Assembly: GCA_030710605.1 (NCBI GenBank)
Contig: CP092879.1
Span: 79,833,853 to 79,897,852 of the forward strand
Reading direction: 5' to 3'
Source: Cordylochernes scorpioides
Taxonomy: Eukaryota; Arthropoda; Arachnida; Pseudoscorpiones; Chernetidae
Length of the DNA stretch: 64,000 nt
Shown: positions 30,190-42,465 of the stretch, in pieces
Numbering within the stretch: the first letter of the stretch is position 1
Layout of the letters: every line of letters begins with the position of its first letter
Program-made: the position numbers and the translations under genes
The notes under the pieces: model-generated
Seen by the model: only the letters and a program-made list of their open reading frames with translations
Told to the model about the DNA's origin: nothing
Databases searched by the model: none

Positions 30190-30320
30190 TCGAATTCGAA
30201 GAGAACGACGAAGACACAGTTTGGCGAAGGAACTCTGCATTCCAAGGACTGACTGGTTGTGAAATTCACAACGATATAAATTTGATTGGAAAGTTCGAAA
30301 AGATAAATATTTTTATATAA
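30190..30320 (+). CDS. Candidate terminal exon of an unknown host gene
   Basis: A textbook 3' splice site (ttctttctccgttttcag, AG at 30188-30189) precedes 131 nt whose second frame is open: EFEENDEDTVWRRNSAFQGL then TGCEIHNDINLIGKFEKINI, ending FI and TAA at 30318-30320. The composition is protein-like, with acidic and hydrophobic residues mixed. No upstream exon is found, so the call rests on the acceptor and frame alone. Could also be chance, or an exon-like remnant in a repeat. Confidence 0.25.
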
Positions 30321-30819
30321 AATTAAAATATAGGATCATGTTAAAAAGATAACTTACAATATCTGAAATTTGATCATATAGTCAGCAAGACAACAGCAAG
30401 GTTGTCCAAAATTATATGTATTCAGTGGTAATTACGAAAATACATTGAAATTTTACTTTTAAAATGGTACAAAATGTTTCTTTAGAACAGTGCCAAGAAT
30501 TGTCAACAAATCCTAAATAACCCATAGAGAGGGGCCAAAAGTTGCCAAAAGAGCCGTCGAGCCGAAGCGAGCGTAGCCCGCTAAGCCCACCTGAATATTT
30601 CATCGGCTGCCCCACCTGCTTGCCATCGATTTGGGGATTTCAAGCTTAGTTCAGGGCGGCATCTGGTTAGATTAATCCCGAACATCCAATTGTGTGGCGT
30701 ATGTCGCCTCGTTAGGTACTACAGAGGTTTAAACGAGGAATCACACAACTCGAACTTCCATCATAAATGCATGATTGGTATTTCAGGCAAATTGATTCGT
30801 CGGCCTCGGAGTCGGCTCC
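30321..30819. other. Non-repetitive spacer with Rel/E-box words
   Basis: No gene. At about 30605-30650 the words ccacctg, ccatcgat, ggggatttc and catctgg (about 30662) lie close together: E-boxes and a Rel/Dorsal-like site. Suggestive of cis-regulatory DNA, not shown. Confidence 0.25.
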
Positions 30820-32265
30820 GTTCATTCTGTCGCCTCTAGACAGCCTCGCTACACCGGCTGGTTGTGACCTCTAGACACCCACGCCACACCGCCTAGTTGT
30901 GGCCTCTAGACACCCACGCTACACCGGCTGGTTGTGGCCTCTAGACACCCACGCTACACCGGCTGGTTGTGGCCTCTAGACACCCACGCCACGCCGGCTA
31001 GTTGTGGCCTCTAGACACCCACGCTCCACCGGCTGGTTATGGCTTCTAGACACCCAGGCTACACCGGCTAATTGTGGCCTCTAGACACCCACGCTACACC
31101 GGCTAATTGTGGCCTCTAGACAGCCTCGCTACACCGGCTAATTTTGGCCTCTAGACAGCCTCGCTACATCGGCTAATTGTGGCCTCTAGACAGCCTCGCT
31201 ACACCGGCTAATTGTGGCCTCTAGACACCCACGCTACACCGGCTAATTGTGGCCTCTAGACAGCCTCGCTACACCGGCTAATTGTGGCCTCTAGACACCC
31301 ACGCTACACCGGCTAATTGTGGCCTCTAGACACCCACGCTACACCGGCTAATTGTGGCCTCTAGACACCCACGCTACACCGGCTGGTTGTGGCCTCTAGA
31401 CACCCACGCTACACCGGCTAGTTGTGGCCTCTAGACACCCACGCTCCAGCAGCTGGTTGTGGCCTCTAGACACCCACGCTACACCGGCTGGTTGTGGCCT
31501 CTAGACACCCACGCTACACCGGCTAGTTGTGGCCTCTAGACACCCACGCTACACCGGCTAATTGTGGCCTCTAGACACCCACGCTCCAGCAGCTGGTTGT
31601 AGCCTCTAGACACCCTTGTTACACCGGTTGGTTGTGGCCTCTAGACACCCTTGTTACACCGGCTGGTTGTGGCCTCTAGACACCCACGCTCCAGCAGCTG
31701 GTTGTGGCCTCTAGACACCCACGCTACACCGGCTGGTTGTGGCCTCTAGACACCCACGCTCCAGCAGCTGGTTGTGGCCTCTAGACACCCACGCTACACC
31801 GGCTGGTTGTGGCCTCTAGACACCCTTGTTACACCGGCTAATTGTGGCCTCTAGACACCCACGCTCCAGCAGCTGGTTGTGGCCTCTAGACACCCACGCT
31901 ACACCGGCTGGTTGTGGCCTCTAGAATCCCCTGTTACACCGGCTGGTTGTGGCCTCTAGACACCCACGCTCCAGCAGCTGGTTGTGGCCTCTAGACACCC
32001 ACGCTACACCGGCTGGTTGTGGCCTCTAGACACCCACGCTACACCGGCTGGTTGTGGCCTCTAGACACCCTTGTTACACCGGCTAATTGTGGCCTCTAGA
32101 CACCCACGCTCCAGCAGCTGGTTGTGGCCTCTAGACACCCACGCTACACCGGCTGGTTGTGGCCTCTAGAATCCCCTGTTACACCGGCTGGTTGTGGCCT
32201 CTAGACACCCACGCTACACCGGTTGGTTGTGGCCTCTAGATACCCTTGTTACACCGGCTGGTTGT
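30820..32265. repeat. 35-bp minisatellite
   Basis: About 41 units of ggcctctagacacccacgct + acaccggctggttgt. Variant types (acgctacaccggctgg, acgctccagcagctgg, ttgttacaccggctg, gcctcgctacaccggctaat) occur in blocks, and in the second half (31560-32265) types alternate in a repeated order, indicating block duplications. One tctaga per unit. Confidence 0.95.
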
Positions 32266-32279
32266 GAGCCCTTTTCAGG

Positions 32280-32965
32280 GATTCAAAAGCTTCTTGTTAT
32301 TCTCTAAATCCCAGGATAATTTCTTGTACTTTTTGATAATTTCGTGGAGAGGGGCAGCTTTTTTTAATCGAAGTGTTAAATAAATCAATAAAATTAGGAA
32401 CACATTCCGATGAAACTCCTCACCTCAGCGATAGATCGAGGGATCGGGAATTTGGCGATAGCTTCGATCTTTTCAGGGTCAGGGAAGATGCCGTTGCCAT
32501 AGACGAGATGTCCAAACAATCTTATCCGTTTTTTCCAAAAAGACACTTTTTAAATTGAGGATCATATATGCTTTGCTAAGGCATTGTAAGATGATTTTGA
32601 GTCTGTGCAAGTGTTCATCAAACGCTTTGGAGAAAACTACAATATCGTCTAGATAACATAGGCATTGCGTTCACTTCAACCCCCATAGAATTTTGTTCAT
32701 CAAACTCTCAAATGTTTCAGGGGCGTTGCACAGGCCGAAGGGTATCACAAGAAATTTGCATATGCTATCTGCCAATATGCAGAGCAGAGATCCATCGACG
32801 AGTAAAATGGGGGGCCTTTTAAGGAATCAAGAGTATCGTCAATTCGAGGTAGTAAATAAACGTTATTTTTGGTCATCTTGTTCAATCGCCTGTAATCAAC
32901 GCAGAAGCGCCAGTTGGCCCAGGGCTTTCTGAGTGGCGTATTATCCCGGCATCTTGTCCACTTCC
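32280..32965 (-). pseudogene. Second gypsy family: RT remnant
   Basis: On the minus strand the RT core is read in pieces: WRFCVDYRRLNKMTKNNVYL then LPRIDDTLDS; FLVIPFGLCNAPETFESLMN; and LFGHLVYGNGIFPDPEKIEA followed by IAKFPIPRSIAEVRSFIG. These are the fingers, palm and connection parts of a Ty3/gypsy reverse transcriptase. The YxDD segment is destroyed (stops and a frameshift between 32640 and 32690). It is unlike the family of 3402 and 19468, so it is another, older family. No LTR recognised. Confidence 0.85.
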
Positions 32966-33440
32966 TGTTGGACCCTAGGAAGAAGTTTATGGCCTATATT
33001 TGTTAGATTTCCCTGTTGCTACCATTTATATCTCTATTTACAATAGCCTTCATACATCTGTCTTTCCAGCCATCAGTCTGAAAAAAATCAGCGCCACAGC
33101 AGTCTAACTTATCTGCTTATATTTCGACAATATTGGACTATGTGAAGGCAATTTTGTGATGATAATTAAGTGAAGAAACATTAACTTAAAACGAAACCAA
33201 ACTGACATGAAATCCAAATTAAGCAATATTCAAATAAAATAAAATTCGGGAACTAATTCAATTGGGATTGCGTATCATTTTCATTGGGGTGTCTGGGTTT
33301 ACCTCCCAGGTTTATTTATACGGCCCTTATCCTGAAATTAATGAAAATCGGAAGCGGCCTGGAGAGATTAAAATGGCGAAACCGCTGGGAGGCTTTACTA
33401 CTGACGAGCCATACACCTTCCCTCTTTATATTTTTATTCG
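32966..33440. other. Spacer, no gene
   Basis: A plus-strand frame at 33262 runs into the next array and reads ...MAKPLGGFTTDEPYT, which I cannot assign. Otherwise nothing seen. Confidence 0.4.
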
Positions 33441-36255
33441 TGGAGGACAAGGGAAACAGAGTCGGGATAAAACACGATATATACATGTGGAGGACTAGGG
33501 AGACAGAGGGGATAAAACACGATATATACATGTGGAGGACTAGGGAAACAGAGACGGGATAAAACACGATATATACATGTGGAGGACAAGGGAAACAGAG
33601 ACGGGATAAAACACGATATATACATGTGGAGGACTAGGGAGACAGAGACGGGATAAAACACGATATATACATGTGGAGGACTAGAGAGACAGAGGGGATA
33701 AAACACGATATATACATGTGGAGGACTAGGGAAACAGAGACGGGATAAAACACGATATATACATGTGGAGGACTAGGGAAACAGAGACGGGATAAAAACC
33801 GATATATACATGTGGAGGACAAGGGAAACAGAGACGGGATAAAAACCGATATATACATGTGGAGGACAAGGGAAACAGAGACGGGATAAAACACGATATA
33901 TACATGTGGAGGACAAGGGAGACAGAGGGGATAAAACACGATATATACATGTGGAAGACAAGGGAAACAGAGTCGGGATAAAACACGATATATACATGTG
34001 GAGGACTAGGGAGACAGAGACGGGATAAAACACGATATATACATGTGGAGGACTAGAGAGACAGAGGGGATAAAACACGATATATACATGTGGAGGACTA
34101 GAGAGACAGAGGGGATAAAACACGATATATACATGTGGAAGACAAGGGAAACAGAGTCGGGATAAAACACGATATATACATGTGGAGGACTAGGGAGACA
34201 GAGACGGGATAAAACACGATATATACATGTGGAGGACTAGAGAGACAGAGGGGATAAAACACGATATATACATGTGGAGGACTAGGGAGACAGAGGGGAT
34301 AAACACGATATATACATGTGGAGGACTAGAGAGACAGAGGGGATAAAACACGATATATACATGTGGAGGACAAGGGAAACAGAGACGGGATAAAACACGA
34401 TATATACATGTGGAGGACTAGGGAGACAGAGACGGGATAAAACACGATATATACATGTGGAGGACTAGAGAGACAGAGGGGATAAAACACGATATATACA
34501 TGTGGAGGACTAGGGAAACAGAGACGGGATAAAACACGATATATACATGTGGAGGACTAGGGAGACAGAGACGGGATAAAACACGATATATACATGTGGA
34601 GGACTAGGGAGACAGAGGGGATAAACACGATATATACATGTGGAGGACTAGAGAGACAGAGGGGATAAAACACGATATATACATGTGGAGGACAAGGGAA
34701 ACAGAGACGGGATAAAACACGATATATACATGTGGAGGACTAGGGAGACAGAGGGGATAAACACGATATATACATGTGGAGGACTAGGGAGACAGAGGGG
34801 ATAAACACGATATATACATGTGGAGGACTAGAGAGACAGAGGGGATAAAACACGATATATACATGTGGAGGACTAGGGAAACAGAGACGGGATAAAACAC
34901 GATATATACATGTGGAGGACTAGGGAGACAGAGACGGGATAAAACACGATATATACATGTGGAGGACTAGGGAGACAGAGGGGATAAACACGATATATAC
35001 ATGTGGAGGACTAGAGAGACAGAGGGGATAAAACACGATATATACATGTGGAGGACAAGGGAAACAGAGACGGGATAAAACACGATATATACATGTGGAG
35101 GACTAGGGAGACAGAGGGGATAAACACGATATATACATGTGGAGGACTAGAGAGACAGAGGGGATAAAACACGATATATACATGTGGAGGACAAGGGAAA
35201 CAGAGACGGGATAAAACACGATATATACATGTGGAGGACTAGGGAGACAGAGGGGATAAACACGATATATACATGTGGAGGACAAGGGAAACAGAGTCGG
35301 GATAAAACACGATATATACATGTGGAGGACAAGGGAAACAGAGACGGGATAAAACACGATATATACATGTGGAGGACTAGAGAGACAGAGGGGATAAAAC
35401 ACGATATATACATGTGGAGGACTAGGGAGACAGAGGGGATAAACACGATATATACATGTGGAGGACTAGAGAGACAGAGGGGATAAAACACGATATATAC
35501 ATGTGGAGGACAAGGGAAACAGAGACGGGATAAAACACGATATATACATGTGGAGGACTAGGGAGACAGAGACGGGATAAAACACGATATATACATGTGG
35601 AGGACTAGGGAAACAGAGACGGGATAAAACACGATATATACATGTGGAGGACTAAGGAGACAGAGAGGATAAAACACGATATATACATGTGGAGGACAAG
35701 GGAAACAGAGACGGGATAAAACACGATATATACATGTGGAGGACTAAGGAGACAGAGGGGATAAAACACGATATATACATGTGGAGGACTAGGGAAACAG
35801 AGACGGGATAAAACACGATATATACATGTGGAGGACTAAGGAGACAGAGGGGATAAAACACGATATATAATGTGGAGGACAAGGGAAACAGAGACGGGAT
35901 AAAACACGATATATACATGTGAAGGACTAAGGTGACAGAGACGGGATAAAACACGATATATACATGTGGAGGACTAGGGAGGCAGAGAAGGGATAAAACA
36001 CGATATATACATGTGGAGGACTAGGGAGACAGAGACGGGATAAAACACGATATATACATGTGGAGGACTAAGGAGACAGAGGGGATAAAACACGATATAT
36101 ACATGTGGAGGACTAGGGAAACAGAGACGGGATAAAACACGATATATACATGTGGAGGACTAAGGAGACAGAGGGGATAAAACACGATATATACATGTGG
36201 AGGACAAGAGAAACAGAGGGGATAAACACGATATACACATGTGGAGGACAAGGGA
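33441..36255. repeat. 47-bp minisatellite
   Basis: About 60 units of acgggataaaacacgatata + tacatgtggaggactaggga + gacagag. Shorter units of 44-45 bp replace agacgggataaaa by aggggataaa(a). Variants (ctaggg/ctagag/caaggg, agacag/aaacag) recur in fixed order, for example around 34290-34720 and 34960-35260, so blocks of several units were copied. Frames on both strands inside it are incidental. Confidence 0.95.
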
Positions 36256-36600
36256 GAGAAGAGGAGCGGGTGGAACCACACGGCAACCAACGTAATCCAG
36301 AGCGTCACGCGAGGATCAGCGCCACCTGCTGGGAATTTTCTGAGACGGCTGCAGTGGAATTAGGCGCCCCGCCTGGATTAGGGCAGTCACGAAGGATCAA
36401 TGGCCCGTTCTGGGCTGGGAGTTGCCGAGAGACCGTGTTTTATACCATTCGTGAAGGACATGACAATGGACCAGTGCATAAACTCATCCGTGGATCAGAG
36501 ATCATGCTGTTAAATAAAACTTACATTGTGGAATATTCTAAGATGTGTGACCTGTATTCCCAGGTCTAGAGTGAGGCGAAGATATTAAAGGAAAGCGAAT
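36256..36600 (+). other. Non-repetitive block with a CTCF-type motif
   Basis: The frame from 36150 continues through unique sequence to 36569 (...SRRINGPFWAGSCRETVFYT...), but no domain is recognised. An aataaa lies at 36513. The block ends abruptly against the array and may be the end of another mobile element. Confidence 0.3.
36319..36332 (-). promoter_or_regulatory. Match to the CTCF core motif
   Basis: The minus strand reads ccagcaggtggcgc, a full match to the bilaterian CTCF core (CCASYAGRKGGC). CTCF binds such sites in vertebrates and flies, but a single match is expected by chance at a low rate, so function is untested. Confidence 0.3.
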
Positions 36601-38139
36601 ACTTTTGAACGTATTCTGGCAGACATAGAGACTACATGGATCTTTGTAATACATTTTTTCAAAAATCTAACAAAATATCCAAAGAGTTCAAGTGTTTGAT
36701 AATCTATATTTTGACATATATAAGTGGCTAGATTTACGTCGTTCCAATTGGCGATATCCCCGAGGTAGACAAGGCATATCGAGACATGACGTCAACTAAG
36801 AGAGAACTGTCCAGTGCATCGTTGATCAAATATGGCGTATCTCACAGTTAAGTCACTTGATGTCTCTTCTGATTTTAATATTTTTAATAAAGAGTTAGAT
36901 GTTTTATAAAATTTTTATCAAACTGACACTCAACGCTATCTGAAATCTGGGCTCATTCACCAAGAAAACAATGCCATGTGTTTAAGCAGACGCCGTCAAA
37001 TTAACTCTTGTGAAGGGAATCAAATCGAGTCATTCTTTGGGATTATCCTGAACCGGGGGACCACAGTAAATTCTTGTTTTGAGAATTATTTGAGAGAGAG
37101 AGAGAGATATTCAAAATCAGAACGTTGCTCTATAAAAGGGAAATTTGCTCCATGACAACTCTCGCTCTCCTAAGGTCCAGACTCCACAGGAAATTATTCG
37201 CCTCGAGGTACCCACTACCTTAAACTGAGTGATTATTATCTGTTCTTGAAATACCCGTGGAGGGTCTAAAGTTCGAGGAATATAGAGAACGATATTTCTA
37301 AAAACGGAAGATCTAAACAACCTTCACAATTCTACTGGGGGACTTAGACATTGGAGATCTCTGAGGGATCTTCGAGTTAAGCTAATTGTGTAGGACCTGC
37401 CAATCATGACTTTTTAAATAGCATTTAATAAAATGTTTTATCGTTAGATTACAATTACAATTATTTTATTTCCAAAGCGCTATATCCCGCAAGGGATACT
37501 TGTGCCAAACAAGTAGAAAAGTTTATTTACACAAGTTATTTACATTATTCAACGCATGAAAACATTAGATCCAGATTTTGTAGAAAGCTTAGAATGTATT
37601 TACAAAATGAATTGAACTTTAAATATGATTTTTTATCGGAAATCAAATCGTTAAGTTCACAAACAAAAATCGTTAGATAGAACACACGATGCATAAAAAA
37701 AATTACTCGAAGAAGGTTTCATAAGAATACGGCTGGAGAACATGCATTCCCTGAATGATGGAAAATGCGCCTAGATGCATGAGAACCAATAAGAAATTGC
37801 CGGTTACATAAATGGGGAACTCATAAAAGTGATGTTTTTTAATTGCTATTGTATATTAATTCTCAAATTGGAATCTAAAGAACAGAAATTTTGTTAAAAT
37901 GTCCCATACCTTTATAAAATATGCTCTAAAATGAAATAGAAATTCCTATTTTTAAAGGAGTTGTGACTTAAGTTTGAAAAATTGAAGAATAGGTTGTCGT
38001 GATTCACCTATCACGCCTCAAATCTGGCAACACTAAATCGACGGTTCTCACTAAAATTAAGACAGAATAAAACTTCCTTAAGAAAAAAAGATATGTGAAA
38101 AGAAAAAATAAAAAAGTCGAACAAATGAATATAAAAATC
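36601..38139. other. AT-rich spacer with a TATA box, no gene
   Basis: tataaaaggg occurs at 37132-37141 with a GC-richer 80 bp behind it, a possible orphan promoter. No protein frame of interest; the 67-codon minus-strand frame at 37117-37320 is unsupported. Confidence 0.45.
37440..37520 (-). repeat. LINE 3' end with GNRA-like hairpin
   Basis: On the minus strand the hairpin formed by 37483-37498 (tatccc/gggata arms with a four-base loop) is followed by aataaa (37465-37470) and by (attgta)-like repeats, the usual ending of CR1/L2-type LINEs. No coding sequence remains. Confidence 0.4.
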
Positions 38140-40625
38140 TATTCCCATATTATGGACACACTCTGTATTCTATTCCCAGGTTCTAGACACACTCTGTATT
38201 CTATTCCCAGGTTCTAGACACGCTCTGTATTCTATTCCCAGGTTCTAGACACGCAATGTATTCTATTCCCAGGTTCTAGACACGCTCTGTATTCTATTCC
38301 CAGGTTCTAGACACGCTCTGTATTCTATTACCACGTTCTAGATACGCTCTGATTTCTGGTACCTCGTTCTAGACACGATCTGTATTATATTCCCAGATTC
38401 TAGACACGTTATATTATAGTCCCAGATTCTAGACACGCTCTGTATTCTATTCCCAGGTTTTAGACACGCTCTGTATTATAGACCCAGATTCTAGACACGC
38501 TCTGTATTCTATTCCTAGGTTTTAGACACGCTCTGTATTATAGTCCCAGATTCTAGACACGCTCTGTATTCTATTACCACGTTCTAGACACGCTCTGTAT
38601 TCTATTCCCAGGTTCTAGACACGCTCTGTATTATAGTCCCAGGTTCTAGATACGCTCTGTATTATAGTCCCAGGTTCTAGATACGCTCTGTATTATAGTC
38701 CCAGGTTTTAGACACGCTCTGTATTCTATTCTCAGGTTCTAGACACGTTCTGTATTATAGTCCCAGATTCTAGACACGCTCTGTATTATAGTCCCAGGTT
38801 TTAGACACGCTCTGTATTCTATTCTCAGGTTCTAGACACGCTCTGTATTATAGTCCCAGATTCTAGACACGCTCTGTATTCTATTACCACGTTCTAGACA
38901 CGCTCTGATTTCTGGTACCACGTTCTAGACACGATCTGTATTATATTCCTAGATTCTAGACACGCTCTGGATTCTATTACCACGTTCTAGACACGCTCTG
39001 ATTTCTGGTACAACGTTCTAGACACGCTCTGTATTCTATTCTCAGGTTCTAGACACGCTCTGTATTATAGTCCCAGATTCTAGACACGCTCTGTATTATA
39101 GTCCCAGGTTCTAGATACGCTCTGTATTATAGTCCCAGGTTTTAGACACTCTCTGTATTCTATTCCCAGATTCTAGACAGGTTCTGTATTCTATTCCCAG
39201 ATTCTAGACACGCTCTGTATTATAGTCCCAGGTTCTAGACACGCTCTGTATTATAGTCCCAGGTTCTAGATACGCTCTGTATTATAGTCCCAGGTTTTAG
39301 ACACGCTCTGTATTCTATTCTCAGGTTCTAGACACGCTCTGTATTATAGTCCCAGATTCTAGACACGCTCTGTATTATAGTCCCAGGTTCTAGATACGCT
39401 CTGTATTATAGTCCCAGGTTCTAGATACGCTCTGTATTATAGTACCAGGTTTTAGACACGCTCTGTATTATAGTCCCAGGTTCTAGACACGCTCTGTATT
39501 TTATTCCCAGGTCCTAGACACGCTCTGTATTCTATTCCCAGGTTTTAGACACGCTCTGTATTCTATTCCCAGATTCTAGACACGCTCTGTATTATAGTCC
39601 CAGGTTCTAGACACGCTCTGTATTCTATTCCCAGGTTTTAGACACGCTCTGTATTCTATTCCCAGATTCTAGACACGCTCTGTATTATAGTCCCAGGTTC
39701 TAGACACGCTCTGTATTTTATTCCCAGGTTCTAGACACGCTCTGTATTTTATTCCCAGGTTCTAGACACGCTCTGTATTATATTCCCAGGTTCTAGACAC
39801 GCTCTGTATATTATTCCCAGGTTCTAGACACGCTCTGTATTCTATTCCCAGGTTTTAGACACGCTCTGTATTCTATTCCCAGGTTTTAGTCACGCTCTGT
39901 ATTCTATTCCCAGATTCTAGACACGCTCTGTATTATAGTCCCAGGTTTTAGACACGCTCTGTATTATAGTCCCAGGTTCTAGACACGCTCTGTATTTTAT
40001 TCCCAGGTCCTAGACACGCTCTGTATTCTATTCCCAGGTTTTAGTCACGCTCTGTATTCTATTCCCAGATTCTAGACACGCTCTGTATTATAGTCCCAGG
40101 TTTTAGACACGCTCTGTATTATAGTCCCAGGTTCTAGACACGCTCTGTATTTTATTCCCAGGTTTAAGACACGCTCTGTATTCTATTCCCAGGTTTTAGT
40201 CACGCTCTGTATTCTATTCCCAGGTTTTAGTCACGCTCTGTATTCTATTCCCAGATTCTAGACACGCTCTGTATTCTATTCCCAGATTGTAGACACGCTC
40301 TGTATCATAGTCCCAGGTTTTATACACACTCTGTATTCTATTCCCAGGTTCTAGACACGCTCTGTATTATAGTACCAGGTTCTAGACACTCTCTGTATTC
40401 TATTCCCAGGTTCTAGACACGCTCTGTATTCTATTCCCAGATTGTAGACACGCTCTGTATCATAGTCCCAGGTTTTAGACACGCTCTGTATTCTATTCCC
40501 AGATTCTAGACACGCTCTGTATTCTATTCCTAAGTTTTAGACACGCTCTGTATTCTATTCCCAGGTTTTAGTCACGCTCTGTATTCTATTCCCAGATTCT
40601 AGACACGCTCTGTATTATAGTCCCA
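38140..40625. repeat. 31-bp minisatellite
   Basis: About 80 units of gttctagacacgctctgtat + tctattcccag. Frequent alternatives are ttatagtcccag, ttttagacacg, gattctaga and ttaccacgttc. The unit shares the word tctagacac, and nearby cgct, with the 35-bp array. Confidence 0.95.
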
Positions 40626-40626
40626 G

Positions 40627-41171
40627 TGACAAAAGTTACTTTGTACGGGTTAACACAAGATACAATATACTAGGGTCTACAGTAAGAGTAACTTAAACAC
40701 AGAAAAATCGTGGACTCAAAAGTACAATACCAAAAAAAAAAAAGTAAATAATAAATCACAATTTGTTAAATAAAAAAAAAATAAAAAAACAGTACTTAGC
40801 TTTATTGCTGCTTAGGTAGGGATCGGACCGGGGTTACACAGGTATGCGTGGAGATAGCCAGACACGGATAAATCACGCAGTGTTCTACTTTAAGCGTCTC
40901 CACACAATAATCCACCACACTGGCCTCGACTCATACCATAGCCCCCTTTATATACAAACATGGCCACATTCGTCCAATGAGAAGGCGGGAGAGATTTGTT
41001 CACAAACAAATGAAAACACAAATTCTTTCCACTAAAACCTGAGATAAGATTGCAAATATTTGTCAATATAATTTGACAAAAGGTATCCTTCCAAAGAAAA
41101 AAAAAAAAAGAAACTAACAAATCTCCCAAACATTCCCATTGTCGTGTCATGGGTCACTGGAGGTAGTAACA
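40627..41171 (-). repeat. Probable solo LTR, copy 2
   Basis: Minus strand begins tgttactacctcc and ends gtaacttttgtca. It has attgg (CCAAT) at about 40975, tatataaagg at about 40947-40956, and aataaagctaagtact at about 40795-40811, in U3-R-U5 order. Directly abuts the 31-bp array. See 27344-28155 for the related copy. Confidence 0.6.
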
Positions 41172-41482
41172 CATGTTCATCTCCCGTTAATTTCCTGAAT
41201 CGGAGATTGGCCAGCTCCAGGCGCTTGATCGCTCAGCCCCAGAAAGGATTCGACGTAAACTGAACATCTGAATATACAGAAAGTTCATTACATACGTTTA
41301 CATAAAGTACCTGTGCTAGGTTTGTTTTAAAATGTTCCCTATAGAGGTCTGTTGTAAGTTCTGTGGTCAACATTTAAGGATTTATCTTTTGTGTCTTTCT
41401 CTCTCTCTCCTTATTCCAACTGTCTGAAGGCCGTAGGACACCCGAGGTAGAACACGTGACACGAAGGATTAGTTGCACTTTA
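41172..41482. other. Spacer upstream of the promoter block
   Basis: No gene. Contains a (tc)n run at about 41396-41408. Confidence 0.4.
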
Positions 41483-41608
41483 CCGCCATTTTACTGGGTG
41501 GAACGGGGCGGAGCCTTGCCGGGGGCGGAGCTTCACGCTCAGGGGCGGAGCTTCCTGACCAATCAGAGCGTCGCCCTCACTCGGCACATCACACTTCTGC
41601 AGGTAAGT
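41483..41608 (+). promoter_or_regulatory. GC-box/CCAAT promoter with first splice donor
   Basis: ccgccatttt (41483-41492, YY1-type), three GC boxes ggggcgg (41505, 41522, 41542), and ccaatcag (41559-41566, NF-Y type) lie within 85 bp, then a consensus splice donor cag|gtaagt (GT at 41603-41604). This is the clearest sign of a host transcription unit in the window, reading right. Exon 2 was not found before the Tigger element at 42466 and may lie outside or within an unidentified stretch. No protein start can be assigned. Confidence 0.45.
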
Positions 41609-42465
41609 CAACGGCTGTTCCCACATTTTGAATTCAACATTGTGTCTACATGTTTGAAAACTGTTCTGGCGCTCGACTTCTGACCGCAGTAGTTGCCACC
41701 GGAGTGTGACTGCCAGGAATGTGGTTCAATCATAACTGGCTTTACACTTCCGTAAAGGATTTCAGTTATTTGAGAAACTTACGCATTCCCGACATTGGTT
41801 TTGGTAGCTTTAGGAAGCGTTTCTTGTCTCAGAGTAAGTCTGACCTATTGGAGTGGCTTGAGATCTTCCGTTAGAAAATGGCGAGATTGACCACGTTAAG
41901 ATTATGAAACTTTCACGTTTTTTTTTTTTTTTACATTTGCATAAAATAATTTCTTGTTAGTTTGATTTATTAAAGAGAAAACGCTTTTCCTCAATATTAT
42001 GAAATAAAGTTAAATCGACATTTGGTTCTTATATATTCCGTTAGATGGCGTAAGTCATCAGCAATATTCAATTCCACGTATCACGATCAAACAAAGAAAG
42101 CTAATACAACTATGTGCCGTGGAAGTATAGATGTGGTGAGTTGTTAGATTCCTGGTGTTCATCCGTGGTCGAATTCCAAGTGTTGCAAGGTTCGAATATC
42201 TCTGCACAATGTTATGGAGCAATGCCATCTCATGTTGCAGTTCCATGTCACCAACGAAGGCTGAGGGTCTAGGAACTGTAATTCCCTTTATTTCGGTCCG
42301 AGGACGTCGATTCAACTGTGGCGACATAACTGCACACCGAGATGTGTGTTAACAACTGTCCTTGAGATTGACCTAAGTTCCTTTCACCAACAACCGCCTG
42401 GCAGACATATCAGCTTGGAAAAGTGAAACCAAAACGATAGCGGTGAAAAGAGAGAGTTACAAATA
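41609..42465. other. Putative intron or spacer
   Basis: No protein domain. The 65- and 89-codon frames at 42058-42352 overlap on opposite strands and are not supported. A T-run lies at 41916-41931. Confidence 0.4.

Noticed and set aside
33434..36308. Several 80-140 codon frames on both strands
   Set aside because: They are translations of the 47-bp array, with frames connected by unit-length variants.
42155..42352. tRNA-like B box (ggttcgaatat)
   Set aside because: The last bases do not fit the B box, and no A box or cloverleaf can be formed around it.
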